From NCBI GenBank assembly GCA_030428025.1, contig JAUIBJ010000309.1, positions 1-5,162 on the forward strand: DNA of 5,162 nt, given 5' to 3'. A model generated the notes under the pieces. The model was not told the origin of the DNA and ran no database searches. It saw nothing but the letters and a program-made list of their open reading frames with translations. The stretch is from Alphaproteobacteria bacterium. GTDB taxonomy: Bacteria > Pseudomonadota > Alphaproteobacteria > Rhodobacterales > Rhodobacteraceae. A program made the translations under genes and the position numbers. Below, piece after piece: positions 1 to 5,162 of this stretch (the first letter of the stretch is position 1; each line of letters begins with the position of its first letter).

Positions 1-658
1 TTGCCGCGATGAGTGTCTGGATCATGTCCGAGAACTCGGCATCGTCGCGCCAGTTTGGCAGGTGATGTTCGTCCAGCCGCCTGGCAAGCTGGATATCACC
101 ACGGATGGCATCAACGGCCTCGCTGACGCCAAGGCAGACCAGCGACACTTCGAGTTCATTGCTGAGATACCGAAGGACATTGAGAAAGCGGCGCTGTTCG
201 CGGTGGGTCCCGGCCAAGAGATTGTGAACCTCGTCGATCATGATCATCCGCAGGCCAAGGTCGCGCAGGAGCGCGATGACGCGGACTTCGAGGGAAGCCA
301 CATTTTGAGCGCGGGCGCTCAGTGCCGTCGCCGGGGCGCCGACGGCGGCAAGGATGTGCAGGTAGAACCGCCGTTCGTCGGGTGCCGGTGGCGCTTGCAA
401 GAGCAACAACGGTGTGCGGGTGATGCCTGACGCCGGATCGTATTCTGGTGCGTATTTGCGCGACAGGTTTCGGGCGATCATCGTCTTTCCGATCCCGGAC
501 GCGCCATGCACAAGAAGCCCAGGCATACGGGTTTGCCGTGGCGCTTCGATCATACCCTGCAAGCGGTCCAACACCTGTTCGGCCCGCGGAAAGCCGATCC
601 AGATATCCGATTGAATGAGGGCGATCCGACCGTCTTCCTCAGTTGCCCCTGCCCTCAA
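1..658 (-). CDS. tniB: TniB-like AAA+ ATPase of transposon element 1, 3' end cut by window edge
   Basis: This is the transposition ATP-binding protein. In this family it binds DNA with ATP, recruits or activates the TniA transposase at the target and contributes to target choice and immunity, in the way TnsC and MuB do. The window holds 219 codons. Visible motifs are the TniB-typical N-terminal WIGFPRAEQ at about residues 20-28, Walker A GASGIGKT at 52-59, Walker B MIMIDEVHN at 138-146 with D142 and E143, a sensor-1-like LVCLGVSEA at 173-181, and the LARRLD region with R193 and R194. Family members are usually about 290-300 residues, so roughly the last quarter is missing. No ATG or GTG is available upstream in this frame. 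The TTG at 656-658 is chosen because it lies one base after the tniA stop and eight bases after GGAGAG. That spacing implies translational coupling to tniA. Identification as TniB is firm; the exact start is moderately sure. Confidence 0.9.
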   Translation of the reverse strand, partial: MRAGATEEDGRIALIQSDIWIGFPRAEQVLDRLQGMIEAPRQTRMPGLLVHGASGIGKTMIARNLSRKYAPEYDPASGITRTPLLLLQAPPAPDERRFYLHILAAVGAPATALSARAQNVASLEVRVIALLRDLGLRMIMIDEVHNLLAGTHREQRRFLNVLRYLSNELEVSLVCLGVSEAVDAIRGDIQLARRLDEHHLPNWRDDAEFSDMIQTLIAA

Positions 659-659
659 T

Positions 660-2309
660 TCACCATCTCTCCACCTTGAACAATGGGCGCGATGTATCAC
701 CCGTATCGATCGGGCGCAGCCCTTCGGTTGTCGCGACAGCCGAGTTGGTGCCGTCCAATGTCCCTTTTCTTTCACGGGATCGGCGTTCTGCTTTCGTCAG
801 GCCCCGGCTCTCAGCCTCGATCTGGCGTTGTTGTCGGATCAGCTCAGCCAGGACCAGTTCATTGGACCCGGACTTGCCAAGTGCACGAGCCTTCCTCATC
901 GCATCTCGATATTCCCATAGTGACACGGGCGGAATTTCCAGGTTTCTGTACCGCGCCTCAACATATCGGCCATCTTCCAGTTCAACCCAGATCATTGAGA
1001 TATCGCGCGGATCGTAGCGAACAACCACCTTTCCATCGCCGCGCCCAATGTGGCCTACAAGGGCATCCGACCAGTACCGTATCTGGAACAGATGGATGCC
1101 GTCACGCCTGACTTTGCGCAGTTCGCCGGGCAGGAAGCTCACCTGAAAGGCTTCCATCTCGAAAGGGATGTCGCCCGTCATTTGCTCTGAGAGCGCTTCC
1201 CATTTGGCAACGGGCGTACAGCCAAGGCTTGAATGAATGCTGTTGTTGTAACGGCAGATTTCCAGAGCAAACCAGTGATCGAATTCGCTCAAAGTCATCG
1301 TGGCCATTCCTTCGGCGTCATAGTCGCCCTTGGCCGCGATCGAGGATTGCGTTGTTCCCGGCAACAGGTGAACGGCCCCCATCATCGTCCCGATCAACCG
1401 TTCGATGTGACCTCCGAAGTGAGGGCTTCCCGGCGGTCGATAGACCAGATCGATCCCCCATTCCGCACAGGCCGACCGAAAGGCCCGTGACCTGAAATCG
1501 CGGCCATTATCGACGTGGATGCTGTGCGGTTTGCCCTGTGCGGGCCAAGGAACACTGCACACCAATTCAGCCAGAAGTTCCGCCTTCGGGGCCACCGCCT
1601 GCGTCAGGCAAAGCGCCACTGACAGACGCGAAGGTGCCTCGAGAGAGGCGTAGTATCCGGTTACCATCCGCGTTGCTATATCGATCGCCAGCGTGACCCA
1701 AGGCCGGCCAATTGGTTGACGCTCAAAACTGTCGACAAGAATGATGTCCGCAGGCGTATGGTCGATTTGCACGATCTCCAGTGGCTGAATGGCCTTGTTC
1801 TCGCCTGTGACCGGCGCAAGCTTCTGGCGGGCCGCCTTTGCGCCTTCTCGTGCCTTCACAACTTCGCGGGCATCCATTGCGTCAAGACGGCTCTGAACCG
1901 TCCGCCGTGTCGGTGGCTGCAAGCCCTGTTGCCAGCACGCGCTGCGGATCTCTGTCACGACGCGTGAGAGGCTGGATCGTTCCCGGCGCAAGAAATAACG
2001 GCGAAGATGCTCTTCGATCACCGCTTCGACCTTGCTGGATATCAAGGTCGTACCGGCCGGGCGGCCCCGTTTTCGCGGAGCCAGAGCGCTGGTGCGCCCA
2101 CCCTCTTCCGCCAGCCGCTTTATCCAACGCCAGACCGTCGCCCTGCTGACACCAAGCTCCCAAACGGCGTCCTTGATGCCACCTTCCAGCCTGCCAGTAC
2201 CTTTGAGATATGCCTGAACAAGCGGACGCAGAACGGCGGCCCTGCGTGCCTCTTCAGCACCAACGGCAACGGAGTCTTCGCCATCATCATCCATCGATAC
2301 GTGCCGCAC
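660..2309 (-). CDS. tniA: TniA-type DDE transposase of element 1 (complete)
   Basis: This DDE-superfamily transposase (rve integrase fold) would bind the element's end repeats and catalyse strand cleavage and joining. The protein has 549 residues, a normal length for TniA. In order, it has a helix-turn-helix at about 45-67 (KDAVWELGVSRATVWRWIKRL) followed by a basic RKRGRP stretch at 79-84. A second DNA-binding region spans about 90-150. The catalytic core runs from about 175 to 310, with D183 in VQIDHTP, D267 in HVDNGRDF and E303 in GGHIERL. Thirty-five residues separate D267 from E303, so this is a DD35E enzyme. A Mu-type C-terminal barrel lies at about 385-460, with a charged tail that probably contacts TniB. 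The longest frame begins with GTG at 2307-2309 and an ATG lies five codons further in (2292-2294). Neither has a strong Shine-Dalgarno, so the start is uncertain. The upstream repeats overlap the likely promoter, which suggests self-regulation. tniB follows after one base. Confidence 0.93.
   Translation of the reverse strand: MRHVSMDDDGEDSVAVGAEEARRAAVLRPLVQAYLKGTGRLEGGIKDAVWELGVSRATVWRWIKRLAEEGGRTSALAPRKRGRPAGTTLISSKVEAVIEEHLRRYFLRRERSSLSRVVTEIRSACWQQGLQPPTRRTVQSRLDAMDAREVVKAREGAKAARQKLAPVTGENKAIQPLEIVQIDHTPADIILVDSFERQPIGRPWVTLAIDIATRMVTGYYASLEAPSRLSVALCLTQAVAPKAELLAELVCSVPWPAQGKPHSIHVDNGRDFRSRAFRSACAEWGIDLVYRPPGSPHFGGHIERLIGTMMGAVHLLPGTTQSSIAAKGDYDAEGMATMTLSEFDHWFALEICRYNNSIHSSLGCTPVAKWEALSEQMTGDIPFEMEAFQVSFLPGELRKVRRDGIHLFQIRYWSDALVGHIGRGDGKVVVRYDPRDISMIWVELEDGRYVEARYRNLEIPPVSLWEYRDAMRKARALGKSGSNELVLAELIRQQRQIEAESRGLTKAERRSRERKGTLDGTNSAVATTEGLRPIDTGDTSRPLFKVERW
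667..672 (-). promoter_or_regulatory. Ribosome binding site deciding the TTG start of tniB
   Basis: GGAGAG on the minus strand sits inside the last codons of tniA and ends eight bases before the TTG at 656-658. It is the only good Shine-Dalgarno match near the 5' end of the tniB frame, and it supports a start without ATG and with coupling to the upstream gene. Confidence 0.5.
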
Positions 2310-2326
2310 ATGTCTGTGAACCCTGT

Positions 2327-2434
2327 CGCAGGTTTAAGGGCAAAAATATCGGAATTAAAGGCAAAATCTCATATTTAAGGGCAAAGGACAGCCGTTGATT
2401 TCGTTGGATTTCGCATCTCACAATTAAGGGCTAC
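2327..2434 (-). repeat. Four spaced TniA-binding-type repeats at the outer end of element 1
   Basis: Four imperfect copies lie in the same orientation at 2327-2346, 2348-2366, 2368-2385 and 2417-2434. Read inward from the end, they share approximately TTTGCCCTTAA, followed in several copies by a GAG- or GAT-like triplet. The core TTAAGGG starts at 2334, 2355 (as TTAAAGG), 2375 and 2424, giving spacings of 21, 20 and 49 bases. About two helical turns separate the inner three, which places them on one face of the DNA. The outermost copy lies six bases from the terminus. This is the classic arrangement of transposase binding sites in Tn7- and Tn5053-like ends. The block is visibly AT-rich compared with its surroundings and occupies the only non-coding space upstream of tniA, so it may also hold the tniA promoter. 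No convincing -35/-10 pair could be fixed. Confidence 0.8.
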
Positions 2435-2440
2435 GCGACA
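2435..2440. repeat. Outer terminus of element 1 (terminal TGTCGC / GCGACA)
   Basis: GCGACA closes the repeat block and reads inward as TGTCGC. The trinucleotide TGT/ACA is the expected terminus for this transposon class. A second GACA at 2387-2390 stands outside repeat 3 in the same way, so the inner copy mimics the terminus. The outer one is preferred because host coding sequence begins immediately after it. Confidence 0.7.
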
Positions 2441-2778
2441 AGACCGACGACGAACGGATCGTGGGCATTCTGCATGACGTGGTCGAAGACTGTCCAGGCT
2501 GGACATTCGATCGCCTTGAGGAAGAAGGGTTCTCGCCGATAGTGCTAGACGCCTTGCGTCTTGTTACGAAGCGGCCCGAGGATGAAGGCGACAGCGAGGC
2601 TGTCTACGTGGCCTTCGTTCGGCGCGCCAAGGGCAACAAGATCGCGCGTCGGGTCAAGACAGCCGACATCCTCGACAACCTGAATGCGTCGCGCTTGTCC
2701 GCGCTGACCGAAAAAGACATGCGCCGCATGAACCGCTACCTAGCTGCTCTACTGGAGCTGCGGGATGCAGACGCCTGA
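2441..2778 (+). pseudogene. HD-domain (SpoT-like) phosphohydrolase gene, 5' part removed by element 1
   Basis: About 111 residues remain of a small HD-domain metal-dependent phosphohydrolase. The family resembles the hydrolase domain of RelA/SpoT and many members are about 150 residues long; the actual substrate is unknown. The frame is open from just after the transposon terminus and becomes recognisable at TDDERIVGILHDVVED, which contains the metal-binding HD pair and the ED that follows. VKTADILDN later supplies the last metal-binding Asp, and TEKDMRRMNRYLAALLEL is the typical C-terminal helix. The N-terminal part, roughly 40-50 residues with the first metal-ligand His and the HxGQ...PYxxHP-type motif, is missing. 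The frame hits a stop at 2425-2427 inside the transposon repeat. A GTG at 2461 could in principle start translation, but the product would lack a metal ligand and is probably inactive. The missing part may survive beyond the far end of element 1. The gene converges on the next one. Confidence 0.78.
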
Positions 2779-2799
2779 CAGCGCTGTATTCGGGTGTCA
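2776..2799. other. Inverted repeat spanning the two convergent stop codons
   Basis: TGACA at 2776-2780 and TGTCA at 2795-2799 are inverted copies, and each contains the TGA stop of one of the two convergent genes. Inside lies a perfect 10-base palindrome, ACAGCGCTGT, at 2778-2787. There is no T-tract on either side, so a Rho-independent terminator is only a weak possibility. The 18-base gap between the genes has room for nothing else. Confidence 0.25.
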
Positions 2800-3978
2800 C
2801 TGGCGCGCGACCAGCACATCGTAGAGATCCTCGGCCAACTGGTCCTCATGCCTGTCGGGGATCGACCTGGCCTCTGTTGCCCGTGTCTCAACGATCCGCC
2901 ACATGCGATAGCGCCCCTGCCCCGTGACCTCCCGGATCAGGCCCCGCTCCTCCATCCAGTCGATGTTGCGCTGAACCGTCGCCCGGTGCGCCCCCGTTAG
3001 TTTCTCGGCCATCTGTACTGAGACCAACGGCCAGCTTGTGAAGAGGTGCCGCAGCATCGGTGGAGTCTTGCCCGAGAGCGGCGCCATCGTTCGCTCCGCC
3101 GCCGCCCAAGCCTCAATCTCCTCCAGCCTGCGCAGGGCTGCGAATGTCGCGCTCTCCATCGCACTCAGCCAGCGCGCTAACCGGGCGGGCGGGTCCCCGA
3201 TTGCGCGGAAGCCCCCTCCCCCGCCCATGGCGATGGGTGCGAAGATTGCGCCCGGTGCGCTCCCCGACGGCGCGAGATCGGCGATCGCGACACGCGCAGC
3301 CGTCACCGCAGCCTCGAGCGGATCGTCGACCGGCGAAAGCTCCGCGACATGCCAGAGGTGGAACCCCATGCAGGCCCGCATGACGGGGTGGAGGTCTTCG
3401 GCCTGATCCATCATCGCGAGCCATCCGGCGGCCCGGTCCTCGAAGGCTTCGCGCTCTGCCATCTCGACCACGCGCGAGGGAGCCTTGGCATCTTCGAAAC
3501 GCTCCCCCTGCCCCGTGCAGTTGCGCCGATCGAGAAAGGTTTCGAGGTCGCCAACACCCGACCGACGCGCCAACGGCGCGGGTCCGCCCGTCAGCCGCCG
3601 CACGGTCCAGCCGATCCGATACAGCGCCTGCGCATCATCCGTTACGGTCGAAACCCGCAGCGCCATGTAAAGGGACAACCGGTCGAGGCCGATCCGGTCC
3701 TGTGTAAGCCAGCTGAGATCCGATGCCTCGATCAGGGCGAGCCGTTGCCGCCAGCCAGCCGGGCCGCGGCGCAGGCGTTCATCGAGAACCCCTAGGCGCG
3801 CCGCAACACGGGCGAGCTGCGCCGCCTGCCCGGCCTCGGCCGCGCGCCAAGCATCGACGACTTCGAATTCCTTCGCCTCAGGCGCAGGTCCGGGAGGCAA
3901 GTAATCCGGTTCGTCCTCTATCGGCCCGGGCAGGAACCAGAGGTCAGCATCATTGTCGCAATTGCTTTGCCGTTTCAT
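2797..3978 (-). CDS. Winged-helix protein resembling the DUF1612/HTH_13 (RHE_PE00001) family
   Basis: This is a 393-residue soluble protein without signal peptide or membrane segments. Its layout matches the RHE_PE00001 type of alphaproteobacterial plasmid proteins (DUF1612 followed by an HTH). An acidic, Pro-rich start includes DLWFLPGP. Next comes a helical region at about 40-150, with LGVLDERLRRGPAGWRQRL and a TVRRLTGGPAP segment. A middle helical domain spans about 170-300, broken by a Gly run GGGGG near 252-256. A C-terminal winged helix at about 308-365 includes SVQMAEKLTGAHRATVQRN and RGLIREVTGQGRYRMW. The role is unknown; a DNA-binding regulator or a plasmid-linked function is the simplest inference. 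The ATG at 3976-3978 is chosen over a TTG one codon upstream, and no clear Shine-Dalgarno precedes it. The first eight codons overlap what looks like the terminus of element 2 (TGTCGC at 3954), so the native 5' end may have been lost and replaced. The family call comes from memory of its pattern, not a search. Confidence 0.62.
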   Translation of the reverse strand: MKRQSNCDNDADLWFLPGPIEDEPDYLPPGPAPEAKEFEVVDAWRAAEAGQAAQLARVAARLGVLDERLRRGPAGWRQRLALIEASDLSWLTQDRIGLDRLSLYMALRVSTVTDDAQALYRIGWTVRRLTGGPAPLARRSGVGDLETFLDRRNCTGQGERFEDAKAPSRVVEMAEREAFEDRAAGWLAMMDQAEDLHPVMRACMGFHLWHVAELSPVDDPLEAAVTAARVAIADLAPSGSAPGAIFAPIAMGGGGGFRAIGDPPARLARWLSAMESATFAALRRLEEIEAWAAAERTMAPLSGKTPPMLRHLFTSWPLVSVQMAEKLTGAHRATVQRNIDWMEERGLIREVTGQGRYRMWRIVETRATEARSIPDRHEDQLAEDLYDVLVARQ

Positions 3979-4065
3979 CAAAAAGTTCTTACAGGATTCC
4001 AGTAGGATGAAGCGTAATCCGACCTGGTATTTTACGTTTCGATTTCAATTTTTAGCTCGCGTTTC
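3954..4065 (+). repeat. Candidate terminus and three CGTTTC repeats of element 2
   Basis: TGTCGC at 3954-3959 is followed by CGTTTC cores at 3971-3976, 4035-4040 and 4060-4065. In context they read TTTGCCGTTTCATC, TTTTACGTTTCGAT and GCTCGCGTTTCAAT, in one orientation and pointing inward from the supposed terminus. The spacings are 64 and 25 bases. By position they correspond to transposase binding sites. The first copy shares CTTTGCC with the repeats of element 1 (CTTTGCCCTTAA), which hints at distant common descent of the ends. The repeats are short, so chance cannot be excluded. Confidence 0.45.
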
Positions 4066-4122
4066 AATAAGCGAGAACATGGGGCAGAAGATGAGGTTTA
4101 AAAACCGTGGAGCGGCGGGTTC
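3979..4122. promoter_or_regulatory. Divergent intergenic leader between the DUF1612-like gene and tniA of element 2
   Basis: This stretch of 144 AT-richer bases separates two divergent genes and must hold both promoters, yet no confident -35/-10 pair stands out. Visible structures are GGATT at 3994-3998 with AATCC at 4016-4020, two of the CGTTTC repeats, and a possible hairpin with CTCGC at 4056-4060 and GCGAG at 4071-4075 around a ten-base loop. The hairpin ends three bases before the start of a small leader reading frame. A TniA bound at the repeats would lie over the promoter region, so self-repression is a reasonable inference. Confidence 0.35.
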
Positions 4123-4126
4123 ATGA
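4079..4126 (+). CDS. Possible 15-codon leader peptide overlapping the tniA start
   Basis: A short frame reads MGQKMRFKNRGAAGS and stops at TGA 4124-4126. That stop overlaps the tniA ATG at 4123-4125 in an ATGA junction, the usual sign of translational coupling. The peptide is basic and has no recognisable domain. GCGAG at 4071-4075 could serve as a weak ribosome binding site and could be hidden in the hairpin described for this leader. The frame is short enough to be accidental; the exact ATGA overlap is the only reason to list it. Confidence 0.2.
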   Translation: MGQKMRFKNRGAAGS

Positions 4127-5162
4127 CGCTGCGCGAAAACGAAGCGTCTGACGAGGCTTGGTCCAAGGCAACGCGTATCGCGCGAGAGCTGGATCGCATT
4201 CTGGACGGGCAAGAGCCTGTGCGTACCGCTGTTGCTCGCGCCGCATCCGAATTGCGTCTCTCGACGCGCCAAGTCTACAACCACCTGCGCCGATACCGCA
4301 CCGAGCGCCGGGTTTCTTCGTTGTTGCCAAAGACTGGTGGGGCGAGGCGCGCAAGGATCAGCCCGGCTGTTGAGGAGATCATTTCGGCAACGCTTCGGGA
4401 GATGTGGCTTCGGCCTGAGCAACCGGACCTTGCGCCGATTGTCGATGAAATCCGCGCCCGTTGTGACAGCGAGGGTCTTGATCCGCCTGCCTATGTCACC
4501 GTTTCCAAGCGTATCCCACGGCTGTTCACGCCCGAGGAGATTGCACGACGGCGACACTCGGGAGGGAAAAGCCTGCGGCGTCTGAAACCCCGCCCGGGCT
4601 ATATCCGAGCCAAACACGCACTCGATGTCGTCCAGATAGACCATACCCCCGCCGACATCCAGTTTGTAGAAGTCATCGATGGTCAGGGCATCTATGTCGG
4701 ACGCCCCTATCTCACTATCGCAGCCGATGTTGCAACAAGCGCAATTATTGGCTTCTGCCTGACCCTTGAGCAGCCCTCACGCCTGTCGGTCGCCCTCTGT
4801 CTTGCGCAGGCGATGTGCCGCAAGGAGGACTGGCTGGTAGCGCGCGACCTCAATCATTCCTGGCCGATGTTTGGTCGCCCGAAGAAGGTCGTCGTGGATT
4901 CCGCCATGGAATTCAGAAGCACCAGTTTCATCCAGGGTTGTGCCGAGTACGGCATTGCAATTCAAAGCCGGAACAAGGGGACCGTCCATCGTGGCGGGGT
5001 TGTCGAACGGCTTCTCGGCAAAGTGAATACGGTGCTGCGCTCCCTGCCTGGCAAGACCGGGCGTTCCATCGCGGATCGGGGTGAGTATCTGTCCGCAGAC
5101 CGTGCGAGGCTCAACTTTGCAGACCTCGAACGCTGTATCGCGTTGGCGATTATCGATCACAA
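4123..5162 (+). CDS. tniA: TniA-type DDE transposase of element 2, 3' end cut by window edge
   Basis: A second TniA-like transposase runs uninterrupted for 346 codons to the window edge. About 200 residues, including the Mu-type C-terminal domain, should follow. An N-terminal helix-turn-helix lies at about 35-58 (AVARAASELRLSTRQVYNHLRR). The second DNA-binding part spans about 75-145. The catalytic core has D173 in VQIDHTPAD, D259 in VVVDSAMEF and E295 in GGVVERLLG, with 35 residues between D259 and E295. The core aligns with the TniA of element 1 over VQIDHTPADI, GRP, PSRLSVALCL and CAEYGI. It differs after the second Asp, where DSA replaces the usual DNG, and near the Glu, where HRGGVVER replaces HFGGHIER. 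The ATG at 4123 is the first start after an in-frame stop at 4099-4101, and GGAG at 4109-4112 is a fair ribosome binding site. No frameshift is seen, so the enzyme appears intact within the window. Confidence 0.9.
   Translation, partial: MTLRENEASDEAWSKATRIARELDRILDGQEPVRTAVARAASELRLSTRQVYNHLRRYRTERRVSSLLPKTGGARRARISPAVEEIISATLREMWLRPEQPDLAPIVDEIRARCDSEGLDPPAYVTVSKRIPRLFTPEEIARRRHSGGKSLRRLKPRPGYIRAKHALDVVQIDHTPADIQFVEVIDGQGIYVGRPYLTIAADVATSAIIGFCLTLEQPSRLSVALCLAQAMCRKEDWLVARDLNHSWPMFGRPKKVVVDSAMEFRSTSFIQGCAEYGIAIQSRNKGTVHRGGVVERLLGKVNTVLRSLPGKTGRSIADRGEYLSADRARLNFADLERCIALAIIDH

Larger units (their letters stand above)
1..2440 (-). mobile_element. Element 1: Tn5053/Tn7-like (tni) transposon, partial
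   Basis: This is the part of a tni-type transposon that falls in the window. It contains a complete TniA transposase, the start of TniB, and an outer end with four repeats of a TTAAGGGC-type motif. The end finishes at 2438-2440 in ACA, which reads inward as TGTCGCGTAGCCC. A TGT/ACA terminus with several subterminal transposase-binding repeats is the usual design of Tn7, Tn5053 and Tn552 relatives. The right boundary at 2440 is supported independently, because an HD-domain gene becomes recognisable from 2443 in an open frame that continues without a break. The left end, TniQ and any cargo lie outside the window, so the element's size and target preference cannot be judged. If it makes the usual 5-bp duplication, agacc at 2441-2445 should recur at its other end. 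Confidence 0.8.
3954..5162 (+). mobile_element. Element 2: second tni-type transposon, partial
   Basis: A second transposon of the same broad class starts near here and leaves the window on the right. Evidence is a second TniA transposase reading rightward from 4123, three CGTTTC-type repeats upstream of it, and a candidate terminus TGTCGCAATTGC at 3954-3965, whose first six bases equal the terminus of element 1. The two TniA proteins share the same core motifs but differ strongly in the N-terminal region and around the second catalytic Asp. The end repeats also differ in sequence, so these are separate elements and not two ends of one. The terminus at 3954 lies inside the reading frame of the neighbouring gene and is the least certain part. 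TniB, TniQ and cargo would be to the right. Confidence 0.65.

Noticed and set aside
62..1111. Several plus-strand frames of 66-142 codons over tniB and the 3' end of tniA
   Set aside because: They are antisense to genes with intact Walker and DDE motifs, and their translations are low-complexity and domain-free.
2387..2390. Inner GACA considered as the true end of element 1
   Set aside because: A fourth repeat and another GACA lie further out, and the HD gene frame only starts to match after 2440.
2327..2434. Spaced repeats considered as a CRISPR array
   Set aside because: The repeats are imperfect, under 20 bases and only about 20 bases apart from start to start, with essentially no spacers; their place next to tniA and the terminus fits transposase binding sites.
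2327..2434. Plasmid replication iterons
   Set aside because: The direct repeats are spaced about two helical turns, as iterons can be, but no Rep gene, DnaA box or partition gene is present and the transposase context explains them.
3038..3424. Overlapping plus- and minus-strand frames rich in Ala, Arg and Pro inside the DUF1612-like gene
   Set aside because: Composition is typical of shifted reading of a GC-rich gene; the 393-codon frame explains the region better.
4045..4644. Open frame of 199 codons on the minus strand opposite the second tniA
   Set aside because: It lies opposite the N-terminal part of a clearly conserved TniA and has no recognisable motif; it is a by-product of GC-rich codon use.
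4777..5160. Minus-strand frame of 127 codons at the right edge
   Set aside because: It is antisense to the catalytic core of the second TniA, and its translation resembles no known protein.

Overview
The window looks like an accessory region of a GC-rich alphaproteobacterium, possibly a Rhodobacterales or Rhizobiales relative and possibly on a plasmid. That placement is inferred from codon use and from the protein types, not from any marker gene. There are no rRNA, tRNA, CRISPR or phage structural genes.

The layout is two different transposons of the TniA/TniB class (Tn5053/Tn402/Tn7-like, with DDE transposases of the Mu/retroviral-integrase fold). Each runs off one edge of the window, and their outer ends face each other across about 1.5 kb of older DNA. 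Element 1 fills about 1-2440. It reads leftward, with a complete TniA transposase (660-2309) followed by a TniB AAA+ ATPase (from 658 and off the left edge) one base after the TniA stop. Its outer end, about 2327-2440, carries four spaced copies of a TTAAGGGC-type repeat and finishes in GACA (TGTC read inward). Element 2 fills about 3954-5162. It reads rightward, with a second, clearly diverged TniA from 4123 off the right edge. It is preceded by a leader region with three CGTTTC-type repeats and a candidate terminus TGTCGC at 3954.

The segment between them (2441-3953) holds the 3' parts of two convergent host or plasmid genes. One is an HD-domain phosphohydrolase of the SpoT-like type, whose N-terminal third is cut off at the end of element 1. 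The other is a winged-helix protein resembling the DUF1612/HTH_13 (RHE_PE00001) plasmid family. Its first eight or so codons appear to come from the end of element 2.

TniA would bind the end repeats, cut and join the ends, and TniB would load on DNA with ATP to select the target together with TniQ. No TniQ, resolvase or cargo is visible. They would lie to the left of 1 for element 1 and to the right of 5162 for element 2. The most notable points are the head-on pairing of two unrelated tni elements, the exactly placed gene interruption at 2440/2441, the likely chimeric 5' end of the DUF1612-like gene, and a 15-codon leader ORF overlapping the second tniA start.
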